64,000 nt of DNA from NCBI RefSeq assembly GCF_020509005.1, contig NC_063015.1, positions 620,001 to 684,000 of the forward strand, in the 5' to 3' direction. The notes beneath the pieces were generated by a model, which was given only the letters and a program-made list of their open reading frames with translations, did no database searches and had not been told where the DNA came from. Each line of letters starts with the position of its first letter. Position 1 is the first letter of the stretch. Shown piece by piece: positions 1 through 11,459 of this stretch. The position numbers and the translations under genes were made by a program. Origin of the DNA: Fulvia fulva (Eukaryota > Ascomycota > Dothideomycetes > Mycosphaerellales > Mycosphaerellaceae).

Positions 1-403
1 CGGCGTCTCCCCGAAGGAGGGAGAAGACGTACGTAACTATATCCTTCTCTTACGGAAAGTAGTCGGTATTAGCTAATAGCTTGATAGTAAGCTGTGTCTT
101 AAATGCCTTAAACTTGCTCTTATTACCGTTAAACTCGTCTAGGTCGTTAATCTTCTTAGAGAAGTACTAGCGGCGGTTATCGTCGGCGTACGGGGCGAGG
201 TTCTAGAAGGTGTTTATAATACCTTAAAGGTATATTGCTTAGTTGTTTGCTTACTCGACCTACCGGGCGGTCTCGCGGAAAGAGGAGACGGTATAGTTAA
301 TAAGAGCGTAGGCGGTATCGGGGTTAGCGTTTACCTAGGTACCGAAGGTAGCGGCGTTCGAGAAGGGGATATTAGCCTACTTACTAAAGTGGAATAGAGT
401 GTC
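1..403 (-). pseudogene. Gypsy-type retrotransposon gag relic, runs off the left edge
   Basis: Read on the minus strand from about 403 down to 1, one frame gives a continuous retrotransposon gag-like protein interrupted only by stops. Diagnostic pieces are KFKAFKTQLTIKLLANTDYF and, at the very edge, VTYVFSLLRGDA, which fit the Retrotrans_gag domain of fungal LTR (Gypsy/Metaviridae) elements. I count nine in-frame stops. All are TAA or TAG and none is TGA, as expected if CAA/CAG glutamine codons were converted by RIP. Protease, reverse transcriptase and integrase would lie to the left, outside the window. The element is dead. Confidence 0.82.
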
Positions 404-1202
404 TTAGTTATCGAGGTTAACACCTCTATCGGTAGCGTAGTTACCTATAAGAATGACTCGAGTAGTCAACGGTTTGTTAGTCTTTTATGATATTAGGGCG
501 AGAGCCTAGCCTATAAGATATAAGAGTGAAAGCGAGAATATAGGTACGAAGTATAGATATAAAGGGTATAGTATAATTGCTATACAAAACGAAAGACGAA
601 GAAAGTAAGAGAGGCCTAGGGAAGGCTAGATATTTATACGCGACCCTCGCGAGTACGTGTCCCCGTATTAATAGGGCTAACCTATACGAAGCCGCGCTTA
701 GTTGCTTTACTCAAAACCTTATTCTAACCTGCCCTACGTTCCGAGTCTTCTACGTGCTTCTTCTAGGGTCTAGCGTAGTCGCGGGTACTCGCGGGAGTGC
801 CGTAAGTTATATAGTTACGAGCCGAAGTAAATCTATTAAGGTTGAGTAGAGTAGGAAATTTAGAGGGCTAGGTCCCGTAGTAAATATTACGGGGTATATA
901 ATTCTTAGCGCTTATATACTAAGCTAGACTTTTACTTCTTAACGACTTCTAAGCACTCTAAGGCTCTTCTGTCCCTACCTTCTATATACTCTATAGGGAG
1001 ACTATAATACTAGATTACGATACTTAAACTTAGTATTCTAGAATCAACTAGACTCCGTGACCTAAGTAATATCGTAGGCCTAGGGAAGATTAGAGAAGTT
1101 AGCTACCTTACTAGGGGTAACTAGGCGCTTAGATTCCTTTAACCGGGAAGACCGCTTAGTATAGCTAAACTTAGTACGAGACCGGCTACGGTCGTAGGTA
1201 GA

Positions 1203-2033
1203 GTACTTACTAGTCTAGAAACAATTAGTTTAGCCGCCGCGCTCGATAAAGGTAAAGTCGCCTATAGTATTAGGCTTAGGATCCTCCTAGTCGTATTTCT
1301 CTAGCTTACTACTCGGTAGGCTAAGTTACTAGTACTTAGTAAAGGTTCCTAACGGACGCTCGGTATCGCCCTTAGAACGGTAGCTTTCTACGTATCGCGT
1401 AGATCTAGAGCGGCCGCTATAGTAGCTAAAGACGATCGCCGCTAGCCTAGTTTATACGGTATACGGTCTAAAAGCGATAGGCTACCTTAGAATACCGCCC
1501 TTAGGGACCTCTTCGAAGACGTCGAAGTCGGAGTCTAACGCGGCTACTAGCTTTAGAACGCCGCTAAACTAGAAGCGGCTATAGCGCGAAGGGAGTATAT
1601 CAATTATCTTAAAGAATCTAGATCCTCCGTCGATCCTTAGATACTAGCGCGCGATACGGGCTAATTATAGCGCGATCTAATCGTCTAGTTTAATAACGTT
1701 ACGAGAGAACTAGACTTTAAACTAGAAGGCGTAGAGCCGAGTCTACTAACCGGCTAACTATCCGGTAGGTATATCCGGAAGGCGCGTCTTAGTATAAACG
1801 GGGAGCCGCGGGAAGTTATTAGATACGGCCGAAGTATAGGTAACGGTAAGGGCGTCTATCTAAGTTATTAACTCCTTACCTTAAGGAGAGCGCGGGATAG
1901 GAGCTATAGTAAGCTATAAGGAAGAAAGGAGTCTAAAATACGTTAGTATTACTACGTTAACGCCGATACCGCGGCGCGGCTTATATACCTTAATCTAATT
2001 AAGAATAAGTTAGCTAAGGCTAAAGAAGGTTAA
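1203..2033 (+). pseudogene. RIP-degraded unidentified reading frame
   Basis: A single plus-strand frame can be followed for about 277 codons from 1203 to 2033. Its many in-frame stops (at least fifteen) are all TAA or TAG, never TGA. Between stops the sequence looks like real protein, with charged, alternating stretches such as AKLEAAIARREYINYLKES (1563-1619) and NADTAARLIYLNLIKNKLAK. The orientation is opposite to the gag relic, so this is probably a second or nested element. I could not assign a family: no reverse-transcriptase or DDE-transposase motif is visible, and the fit to tyrosine-recombinase proteins is only suggestive. Confidence 0.5.
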
Positions 2034-2430
2034 GGAAGAAGCTACCGAAGGGCGAAGAGGTTATTCAAGACTTAGTAAGCTTAAAGGTTAATATTCGTAG
2101 TTAGATTGATTTGGAATAAGAGCGTGCTTTTGTGCTTACGTTCTACGCGAGCTACCTAATACTACGGGCTTCTAACGATATAGGATGGCGCGAATACGCG
2201 TAAGAAGCTCGCGGCGAGGTTATCTAACGGGGTTAGTAAGCTCGTAGTGAGCTTAGGTAGTAGAGTTAAGCCGCGCAAGGCAGTTATATATACGGAGTAA
2301 AGTGAGCTAAAGGGTCGTAGGCTAGGAAGCTACGACGAAGGAAGCTAAAGCTTTAGGATCTCTTTTATCATCGATTTAAGTATATAGGCGATTAGGCTAG
2401 CCGCCTTAGGCTGACATAGGTGTGTTAGGG

Positions 2431-2876
2431 TCTAGTAGGGGAGGATGTGACGTTCTTATCCGAACACACCGCCGGCTTGGCGCTCAGCTTTGTATTTAGA
2501 GTTTTCTCAGGTAGCTTTTCTGTATCTCAGATTCACACTCGCCAAGGTTCTCACAGTCGGATGTAAACATGACATGGAGCCCGATTTCTCGGATGAACTT
2601 TAATACAGCTGCGGGCTGCGAGATCTCTCTTGCCGTTTCAGAATCCTTTCTTCTCTTCTTCGCTCTTTCTTAAGTTGTATGTTCGATATGCTCGTCGTGC
2701 CATCGATATATCATTATGTCGATGAGATTGACACCCACGTCATTGAACATGGCGACCTTGATCGTACCAGGACATGTCAGGGGACAAGGTTTGGCATGGT
2801 TTAATCTCAGCGCGTCTTCCGCACGCGTCTTTCACAACATCACCTCTTCCCAGATGTCCACTAGCCTACTATAATA
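2431..2876. other. Intergenic transition from the RIP block
   Basis: Normal CA/TG content resumes at about 2430-2450. No gene or conserved element was recognised. This is the presumed promoter of the F-box-like gene that starts at 2877. Confidence 0.5.
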
Positions 2877-4060
2877 ATGCCGAAACGACTAGCAGTAGAC
2901 CTACCACAAGACCCATTCACCAACCGCCCGCGCCGTAAGAGGCCGAGGACATTCTGGCTCGGCGCCCAAGCCTGGCGCTTCGATCAGTCCACCTCTCGAC
3001 CAAGACCGCAGACTACCTTCCTCGATTTACCGCTCGAACTCCGCGACCTCATATACCACGATGCATTGCAAGATCTCGCAGCAACGCTGCTCCATCCATA
3101 CGATGAGCTCCCGAAGCATGCACGATTCCAGACATACCGGATCTATATGACCTGTGGCGCCAAGTGAGGTCTCACCCACGACTTCGCAAGGCGAAGTTCT
3201 GTCTCCGCTGTATCATCGATGATGATGAAGACTACTTCGAAAGGCAGGAAGGTGGTAACCTCATAAGACGTGAAGGCGAGACACTCATACAAATACAAAA
3301 GGCCGCGAGAAATTCAAATCACGCCGTGCCAAGTATGTATGTGAATCGGGGTCATGCTTTCTGGACTGCGCTTCGATTGCGTTGCTCCTGTTCAGGTTCG
3401 ACAGATTGTCGAAAATACACCGAAATAATGTATCCACTCTTCAACCGCCCCTTATGCTCATTGCGCGTCCGCACCTTCCTGTGGAAGTCGATTTTCGAGA
3501 ACCACCGGCGTCCGGGGCGAGTCAGAGTATATGGTGTTGGATCCCGGGTCCTGGAGGGCGAAATTTGCGACATCAATTGGTCAGAATATGATCTGGACCA
3601 AGGGAGGACCATGGTAGCTCTCCATCGCAAGCAAACGAAGCCGCCTGTTGTCGAACAGCTCACGATCCTGCGAGCAGCTGGCGAGCCCGATCACCTGGTT
3701 GATGATCTACTCAGCAGTGATCACCCGTCATCTGATAGCTCAGACAGTGATTCCGAAAGCTCTGACAGCGACGATTTAGAAAGCGATGACTCGGATGATA
3801 GCTCTTCATCCAGCGAGGACGACTTTGCATCGCTTCGTCAGACGCATGGTAGATGTCTCTGCGGTATGCCGACCTGCTATATCAACAGAAGAAACCGCCG
3901 CTTAGGCGATCTTGATACCTCGGAAAGTGATAGCGAATCGTCCAGCGACGACGAGTCCAGCGAAGATTCTGACGACGAGGGCAGCAATGGGTTGAGTGAC
4001 GATGGTGATCCGAGCAGCGAGACTGATTCGAGCGATGATAGCGATTCAAGTGACGCTTGA
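2877..4060 (+). CDS. F-box-like protein with acidic Ser/Asp tail; frame change near 3164
   Basis: The N-terminus (ATG at 2877) carries TTFLDLPLELRDLIYHDALQ, which resembles the start of F-box-like regions in many ascomycete proteins (LPxELRxxIY). The frame stops at 3165-3167, but an overlapping frame continues from about 3140 to a stop at 4058-4060. It contains Cys-rich LRCSCSG near the middle and ends in a long Ser/Asp/Glu tail of SDSESSDSDD type. The join could be a short intron (GTGAGG donor at 3164, acceptor before 3244 keeps frame but lacks a YAG) or a frameshift. F-box-like proteins usually serve as SCF ubiquitin-ligase adaptors, but the role here is unknown. Confidence 0.5.
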
Positions 4061-5137
4061 GAGACTGTCAAGCGAGACTGACTCAGTGTATAGGAGCAAT
4101 TGCTGTTGGCAAATTTCATTCACGCCGAGCGCGTTGTCGCCTTGGCTACAAACATCGTTGCCTGAACCTGCCGGCGTGCCAAAGCGATGCGTAAGCTAAG
4201 CGATCTACGCGAGGCGCTCGCGCATTGTTGTTTCCTCATCGCGTCTCAAAGTCTGACCTGGCACGCCTGGGTCGCAAAAGCCAGTCGTTGCAGTGGCCTG
4301 AACGGCAATCAGCTTTGTCAGCAGACCTAAGAGATGGGCATTCAGCATCAAGAACGACTATACGCCCGTGAAAGTCCTCAATCAGGTTCGCGGTGTGGCA
4401 CTGGTCCGCAGCTCTTAGGATTTCTTGGTTCCTTGTCGTACGTTTAAGCTTATGCTTAGTCGAACAACATCAAGCAAAGACAGGAGAAGGGCAAGTGGGA
4501 GACTATCACGACATACCAGACACTGCCAGCAGCGACTATCTCAGTTTGCACATTCTCTGGCCAGGTCCCTATGCAGCATCCAACCTGCAGCTCATAGCTA
4601 TCTGACAGCTCCTTGTGCAACCCCAGACGGCGCTGCATACCCTCAATGGCAGTACGTTCCTCTCCAGCAGACCATTTACAGCACGACCGTGCAAAGCACA
4701 ACATGACTAGCACCCACCGAGTCGAAGATTGCAACGAGACATACATCATGCGCACGTGGCCAATTAAGCGACCTCGCCCAGCAATCCCTCACCTTGGCAG
4801 CAAGGATACCACCCCATATTCCCCGCCTTTGGACTCCAGATGTTCGTACATCCCAACCACCAGGCGGCCTGAATGATCTCCACTGTCTCCATGACGCTCA
4901 ACGCTGGCTTGCGCCTGCCCTATCAAGTCCTCGACGGCAGATCTTGTACTGCAGCCAGATTGCAATGCCAAGATGATCTGGCAAACATTCCACCGAGGCA
5001 GAGAGCTGCGTGGCAATCGTGCATGAGCAGGGAGGGCTGTTACAGGAATGTCTCACCTGCCTTCCTTGTGCAGCTTACTTTTCCTTCTCTGAAAGATTTG
5101 TGCCTGGCTTTGTCGACTGGTATATCGTTCTCTCACA
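4061..5137. other. Intergenic, no gene seen
   Basis: About 1.08 kb holds only short overlapping frames with no family resemblance. It includes the 3' flank of the acidic-tail gene and the presumed promoter of the transporter that starts at 5138. Confidence 0.5.
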
Positions 5138-6857
5138 ATGGCAGGTCTCCGAGATGAAAGGGAGGGATATGGCGTGGAACAGCTTGAGAACAGCCGGGAC
5201 AAGTCGCCCATTGACTCGGAGACCGAGAGCGAGTTCACGCCAGCGGAACAAAAGAAGATCATACACCGCATCGATCGACGTCTGATCATCACGGTTGGGA
5301 TCATGTACTGCATCTCCCTCATGGACCGCACGAACTTGTCAGCAGCGGCCATTGCGGGCATGAGAGAGGATCTCACCCTGATCGGCTTCCGATACTCCAT
5401 CATCACCCTCGTCTTCTTCATAACGTACGTACTCTTCCAGCCACCGGCCACAGTAGCGTGCAAGAAGATCGGACCGAGGAACTTCTTGGCCACTATCACG
5501 TTCTTGTGGGGATGCGTTATGATTGGCATGGGGTTTGCGAACGAGTGGAGTACGTTGGCTGGATTGAGAGTCATACTGGGAGTCTTCGAGGCTGGGTTCT
5601 TTCCGGGGTGTGTTTATCTGTTGTCGACGTGGTATGCGAGGTATGAGATGGGGAAGAGGTATGCGTACTTCTACCTTATTGGCATGTTTGCGAGTGCGTG
5701 TTCGGGTATATTGGCTTTTGGGTTGATGCAGATGGGAGGATTGGCGGATTTGGGAGGATGGAGGTGGATTGTGAGTCGTTCTTGGGGCATACATCAGGTC
5801 TATCGCTCATGTGTTCGCAGTTCATCATGGAGGGCATCGTGCGTAACTGCATCACTCCGGTTTACGTTGGACAATGACACTGACTTCAATGACAGCTCAC
5901 CGTCCTCGTCGCCACAGTCGGTTACTTCTTCCTCGTCCCCTTCCCCGACGACCACCCCGAGAAATGCTGGGGCTTCCTCAACGCTCGTGAAGTCGCCTTC
6001 GTTATCGCCAGTATCGAAACAGACCGAGCCGACACCAAGCCTGAACCATTCTCTCCCGTGAAGTTCTTGCGGCCTGGTCTGGACCCGAAAGTCTGGGGCT
6101 TCGCTTTGATCTTCTGCTGCTTGACAACTGTCACATATGCACTAGCCTACTTTCTACCGATCATTCTGCGGGAAGGAATGGGTTTTAGTGTTGGGGCTGC
6201 GCAGTGTTTGGCGGCGCCGCCGTATGCTTTTGCTGGGATTGTTATGTGCATCACGGGCTGGCTCGGAGATAAGGTATGGCTATCCTGGATCGAAGTACTG
6301 ACCAAGCTGACCTCGTGCAGTATCACATGCGTGGTCCACTGCTGATATTCAACGCCACCCTCTGCATCATCGGCCTCGCTCTCATGGGCTGGGTCGATGC
6401 ACTAGGCGTGCGTTACTTCGGCGTCTTCCTGACTTGTGCCGGTGCCAATGCCAACATCCCGCAGTGCATGAGTTACCAAGGCAACAATATCCGTGGACAG
6501 TGGAAGAGAGCATTCTGCAGCGCTACGCTTGTGGGATTTGGCGGCATTGGAGGTATTGCCGGATCGCTCGTCTTCAGGTATGATCAGAAGTTGCGTCCAC
6601 CTTGTCAGTTTCATGCTAACCACGAACTACAGAACGCAAGACTCTCCGGAGTACCTGCCAGGACTCTGGGCCTGTATGGCTGCGTCGTTGATTATTATCG
6701 CGACGGTGTGCTGCCTTGATACTTACTTTTACTTTTGCAATGCCAAGCAGGCGAGAGGAGAGCTCGCTATCGAGGGCGCGGATGTAAGTACTGTGTTGAG
6801 CCCTTGACAGGCCTTTTGCTGACTAGACCTCAGGATGGCTTCCGGTATACGTACTAG
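5138..6857 (+). CDS. MFS transporter, Dal5/anion:cation symporter family
   Basis: Predicted 486-residue 12-helix permease of the allantoate/nicotinate/pantothenate-type (ACS) branch of the major facilitator superfamily, acting at the plasma membrane. Family marks are a cytosolic N-tail, RRLIITVGIMYCISLMDRTN in helix 1, LAGLRVILGVFEAGFFPG in helix 4 and GGWRWIF in helix 5. Six exons (5138-5770, 5821-5838, 5896-6273, 6321-6577, 6633-6783, 6834-6857) sum to exactly 487 codons, with GT-AG introns of 47-57 bases. Exon 2 is an 18-base microexon encoding FIMEGI, a conserved helix segment, and the last exon has only eight codons. The substrate cannot be told from sequence. ATG 5138 is chosen as the first in the open frame. 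Confidence 0.88.
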
Positions 6858-7499
6858 ACGTAGCATATCTAGCCGCACACAGTACTCACGCCGCAACCCA
6901 TATGCATGCATATACTGCTTACGGAATAAAGCTTACCCGTTATTACAGCATAATGTGATCACAAGATTGAGAACAGCCATAGACAACATTGCGCGTTCTG
7001 CCAGGTCCCATCGTCGACACATTGACAATTGATAAGCTCTGTTACCCAGGGGGTCCCATTGGGTAACGCTATGCTACATTCACGATCAAGCATACTCGTC
7101 TCTCATGCGCTCATGTTTTGAATGCCATATCCAGTAACTGACACGCAAAGTCTTCGAACCCCATCCAAGAGTATCCATCGAACCACACCCTCTAATCGAA
7201 AGCTTTCCCAAAAAATCCCCCGACGGTTGATCAGAGCTCCGGGCAGTCCAGAGATGAACCAACCCCCCGTCGCTTGATTCGCGGAAGCAAACATTGTCTC
7301 AAAACGCCAACCAGTATAGACGCTCCAGTGTAGAGCCAGCATGGGCAACGTACCGTTAGGTCGTTACAAAACTCCGTGAACAAAGGAAATGAGGCGCCAG
7401 TGTCGGTAACAGTCGAACAAAGGCGCGCAAGGGGCAATTGTGTAAGATCGAGCAAAGGTGTGTCGTCAAGTTGAGCTGACAACTGGCAAAAGTGCGGGC
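6858..7499. other. Intergenic, convergent 3' flanks
   Basis: Lies between the 3' ends of the transporter (plus) and the 509-residue protein gene (minus). No gene, repeat or RNA was recognised. The short frames here show no protein-like composition. Confidence 0.5.
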
Positions 7500-9159
7500 T
7501 CAAGCCTGCTTGCGCAATGTAGTCTCCGTCCCCGAGATGGCCATGTTCTTCATGCCGCCTGTGGCTCCGGTCTGTTCATTGCTACCCGGGTTGGCTGACT
7601 CACCGCGGTCGTCTGCGGGCATGTTCGAGCTTGTGTCGATAGCAGATCGCGATGGCGCAGCTGCCGTGACTTTCTTGCCAGCTCGAGCGTCGTCCTTCGG
7701 AGCTTCATCTATCGCCTTTCTCTTGCGAGTGCGGAAACCCGTGGTCTTCGGTTCAGATGCGGATGGTATTGCGGGCGAAGCCGATCGTACAGCTCGTCTT
7801 GCAGCGGTATCGGACTCATCGTGCAAGACTTCTGTTGGTCCTTGGGTAGTCTTGTACGGCTTCTCGCGCTCGTCTCTTCCTGTAGTAGTGTCGGCCGCCG
7901 ATGGCGAGCTGCTAAAATGAGCAGTAGTGGCGTCAGATGCACTTTCGGATCCGACCTTGGAGCCTGGAGGAATAGTTGCACCACCAATCGAAGGTGGTGG
8001 CACGTTAGCGTATGGATTGAAGAGTTCGAAATAGTCCTCGTCCTCGGTCTCCCAGTCTGACTGGTCATCAGCCAGCCTGTCCCACTCGAAGGAACACAGA
8101 CTCGCCGTCACCGCCGATGACATCAACCTTCTGCAATCTGGAGACGAAAGGCGCTGCCATAGTAATGTCTCGCCTGCAAACTCTGTCGTTCGGGAGTCTG
8201 GCTTTGATGTTGTTATCTTCAGTGTTCGACTCAACCTGACGTTTGCCAGACTTCGCTTTCTGCAAAACTTTCTTGAGTACGGTTGAAGCTCTCTTGGCTA
8301 CTCTCGAAGCTTTCTTGTCCTTCCTCGAAACCTTGCTGCCCTGCTTCGTAGTGTCGTCGTCACCTTTCGCCGACTTCTGCATGAATCTGTCATTGACATG
8401 TTGGATAAAGCGTGGGAAGTCTTCCTCAGCGATGACGGTCGTGGTAAACGGCATGAACGTGTCGTAAGGGATAAACTCTGGCACGACAGAGATCATGGCC
8501 TCTTCTGCCACAACGAGGGGCCCAGTCAAGCGATACGGCTTCTTGATTTCCTTCTCTTGCTGATCTGAGTTGCCGTCCGAGTCAACCATGCGGACATAGA
8601 GTTCCTGGTCATCTTCGTGACTTCGTCCAGCTCAAACCACCCAGTCCTGCATTTAGGCTTCCAGAATCCTGTCACCCGCAACGGTGGAGTTTCTCATGAT
8701 AGATGCTGCACTGATTCTCCCATCGCGTAGAGGCTCTTCCACGAGCACGTACACGATCTGACCCTCCTTTGCTTTCAGACTCGCGCGGTTCTTGTTCGAT
8801 CTGTTACACCAGCCATAAGCTTCCAGCTCCTTCGTCCGCACATGATTCAGGTGCATCATAGTGGGTCTGAGGTACGACAGCAGTCGCTCACACTCGTCGT
8901 TGTCGGTGATACTGTTGCTTTTGATGCCGGCCAAGAATTTGGCGACCTGGTACTCGGAGATGTAGAATAGCTGGTCATTGTCGGTGTAAGCTTTGACCAA
9001 TATCATCATGTGCTCTTTCTCGGCAGCGATCTGTGTAAGACCAGTGTTCTGCCATTTCTCGAGCAATAAGCGGATGTCGTTGTAAATCGCGTAGATTTTG
9101 GGATCGGCCTTCTGCACGAAGTCCAGCAACGAGCCGGGAGCAGGGTCTTTGGACGACAT
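7500..9159 (-). CDS. Hypothetical 509-residue protein, Lys-rich middle and disordered tail
   Basis: Three exons on the minus strand (9159-8676, 8612-8128, 8060-7500) with introns of 63 and 67 bases sum to 510 codons including the stop, which supports one gene. The first about 160 residues are globular and helical (LLDFVQKADPKIYAIYNDIR, then GQIVYVLVEEPLRDG). Next come a compact segment with FIPYDTFMPFTTTVIAEEDF, a Lys-rich basic stretch (SRKDKKASRVAKRASTVLKK) and an acidic WETEDEDYFELFNPY motif. The tail is long and Ser/Thr/Pro-rich, with basic RTRKRKA-type patches suggesting nuclear import. I recognise no family. The intron 1 donor (GTGACA) is weak. Confidence 0.68.
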
Positions 9160-9969
9160 GGTATCAGTGGCAGATAACCATCGGAAAGCTAGCGTGACTG
9201 TTCTGCAGAGAAGCCAAAGCCGTGGGCTCGGCGCTTGCGACAGTAATGCGAGATTTGTGGTTGCCTCGAGCGAGCGAGGTTGAGGGAGGAAGCTCAGTAC
9301 TACGCGGTCGACATGTCAGTGTCACACAGCTCAGAAGACAAGCTCTCTGGCTCAGATGAGTCTTACATTTCTGCGCGAGATTGTTCGAGTGTTGTACCGG
9401 CTGAAGGCAAGTGAAGCCAGGCGATCGCGAAGAATGTTGAGTGGTATGTGTTGATGATTGAGCTGTTTTTGACACGAGCTTAGGAAGGTTTGCAGGTCGT
9501 GTTTGAGAGCTAGCTTGTGCAGTACGCTTGGACCAACGGCGCTGCGGCAGCTTCCGCTCGAGATTTCGTGAGCGGTGAATGTAACTTTCGCAATCACATG
9601 AAGCCAAGCTCCACCCCAAGTGACTAAGCACAAACCCCGACAGAATGCGCACAGGACAGTGCTCAATGTCCTTGCCAAGCCCACGACTGGGGCATCGATT
9701 TTGTTCCTTGCAGACAAAGCACACTGTGCAGCTTGGGCCAATTGCGGAAAAATGTTCAGACGGACTGGATACGGTCCACACAAAGGATACATGGCTTTTC
9801 GTTGAGTGAGGACATGCATTTTGCAGACTTGAGCCATCGGTCAGCAGTATGTTGGGAGCGAGAGCCATTTTCAGAGTCGCTAAACGCGCAGCTGCGCCCC
9901 GAACTTCTCAAAAAGGGCTGCGATGCCTACGAGGTCGGACCGGCGCACGTACTAGGCCGGTAAATCGCA
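9160..9969. other. Divergent intergenic region, may hold a 5' exon
   Basis: Lies between the minus-strand 509-residue gene and the plus-strand coiled-coil gene. The first exon of the latter probably lies within it (before an acceptor at about 9969), but I could not fix it. No other feature was recognised. Confidence 0.4.
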
Positions 9970-11459
9970 GACATTGGCACACCGGTCACATACAACGCGA
10001 GAAACCTCGCGGAAGCAGAACGCCGCTATGGGAATCAACCAGTCCCTGCTGAAGCTGCATTCTTGGAGATCATCCCAGAGTATGAGGCAGGAACAGAAAA
10101 TAGCGATGCCTCAGTCGACTCAAAACATCTCGATGCTGGTATCGATGAGTTTTCAGCGAACATGTTAGACATGATAGTCTTGGAGAGAAGACGCAGAGCG
10201 AGAGAATCCGAGATAGAATCTCATCGGGAGCGCTTGAGAGGCACGCAAGATCAGTTGGATCGCTCTCTAGCGAACTTGAGGCATATCTCGCGGCAAAGAG
10301 GAGACCGCGCTGGAGTACGAGCCTTTTTTGAGGCGAACAGACAGACACTTGAAGCACAGAAATCAAGGCTGATCGAAGCGGCATACGAGCACGAGACGCA
10401 GCTGGCCGCAATGGTTGATGAACAGTTGCAAAGTGAGAAACGACTCTTTCGAGCTACGTCGGGACTCATTCGAAATTCGCAACGTGAAGATGTCGAGGAG
10501 GCGGGCACGTCTCGAGCATTTAGACATAAGCTACGAGTCATTGCCGAGTATGCAAGGAGTGTGCGGAAACTCTTGACGCCAGGAAAGAGCCAGAACGATG
10601 GGAGAATCGCCGTGAATTTTGATACGACAGGTACCCCAGCTATGAGCTCTTGCTTCTTGGCCGACGTACGGAAGCAGAACATCAGGAAAAAATGATGTCT
10701 TTGTACGACGCAGCAGAGCCTCTGTTCATTGAGTCAGGTGACCTCTCGCCTCGAGAGGTGGAAGTGGGCCCAGAAGAGAACGTAAACCCCGACCAAGAGC
10801 CTGAAACCCTCGTCGAGCAGTTGACCACTGCGAAGCAGGATTTAAATGCTGCCTTCCTTCACCTCCACTCGCAATTACCTGGAGACTACCATCTCGAAAA
10901 CGAGCTCTTTCTGATGACATATGAGTGCCCACCGCAAGAAGTGGACAATCCACGCAGCTTGGTCGGCCCTGCCATGACAGAGGTTCACGACGCTGAATAT
11001 CGCGACAAGGTCATAGCGGCTACACAGCGGATAAGGCTTGTGGAACAGGCTGTCATCGATTTGAGAAACCAGTGTCTCGTCAAGGGGATAGCGGCCCCCA
11101 GCGATGATGGTTTATTCGGCGTCAGAGACTCCCCAGATGACGGACAATGTGGCTGTATGGAGCCACTGATCGTCAATATCGATAAGTACAGGGCCGCATC
11201 TCAGCGACCTAGGATCTCCCAATGGCTCGAGACTGCAGAAGGTAGACCTTGGGATACTCCAACGGCGCCCAGTGAGACGATACCAGCTTTCGAGCATCCC
11301 GAGTTCCGACCCAGTATGTCGTGCATCGAACCGAGCGAGATCCGATATGACCGGGAACTAATATCTCGATGGGAGGCGGAGACCATCGTCACGAGAGGCG
11401 AAGCAGATGAGAGTCGGCGAGAGCATTATCGGCGGCTTGGACACAACGTGGCCTGGTAG
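9970..11459 (+). CDS. Hypothetical coiled-coil protein, 5' end unresolved
   Basis: The open frame begins after an in-frame stop at 9961 and is protein-like from DIGTPVTYNARNLAEAERRY onward without an ATG. This implies an upstream exon and an acceptor (cgcag) ending at 9969. The first coding block runs to 10547. A GTATGC...ACAG intron (10548-10630) joins it in frame to 10631-11459 (RYPSYELLLLGRRTEAEHQ). Residues after about 60 form long heptad-like Arg/Glu/Leu helices (ERRRRARESEIESHRERLRG) typical of a coiled coil. The C-terminal half has SAEYRDKVI-like helices and a Pro-rich end. No known family was recognised. Confidence 0.6.

Larger units (their letters stand above)
1..2430. mobile_element. 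RIP-mutated transposon relic block
   Basis: This stretch differs sharply in composition from the rest of the window. CA and TG dinucleotides are almost gone, TA is very common (endless cta/tag), and CG is kept. Between 1261 and 1560 I find no CA and no TG at all. That is the footprint of repeat-induced point mutation (CpA to TpA on both strands), which acts on duplicated DNA in Pezizomycotina. Two degenerate reading frames survive, a Gypsy-type gag on the minus strand at the left edge and an unidentified frame on the plus strand. No intact gene is present. Normal composition returns gradually over about 2100-2450. Confidence 0.9.

Noticed and set aside
577..849. 90-codon plus-strand frame in the RIP block
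   Set aside because: Chance open frame in RIP-altered composition with no homology; it is on the opposite strand to the gag relic and shows no domain.
9164..9868. 234-codon minus-strand frame
   Set aside because: Composition is not protein-like (Ser/Cys/His-rich), it lies upstream of a well supported gene, and no splice structure fits.
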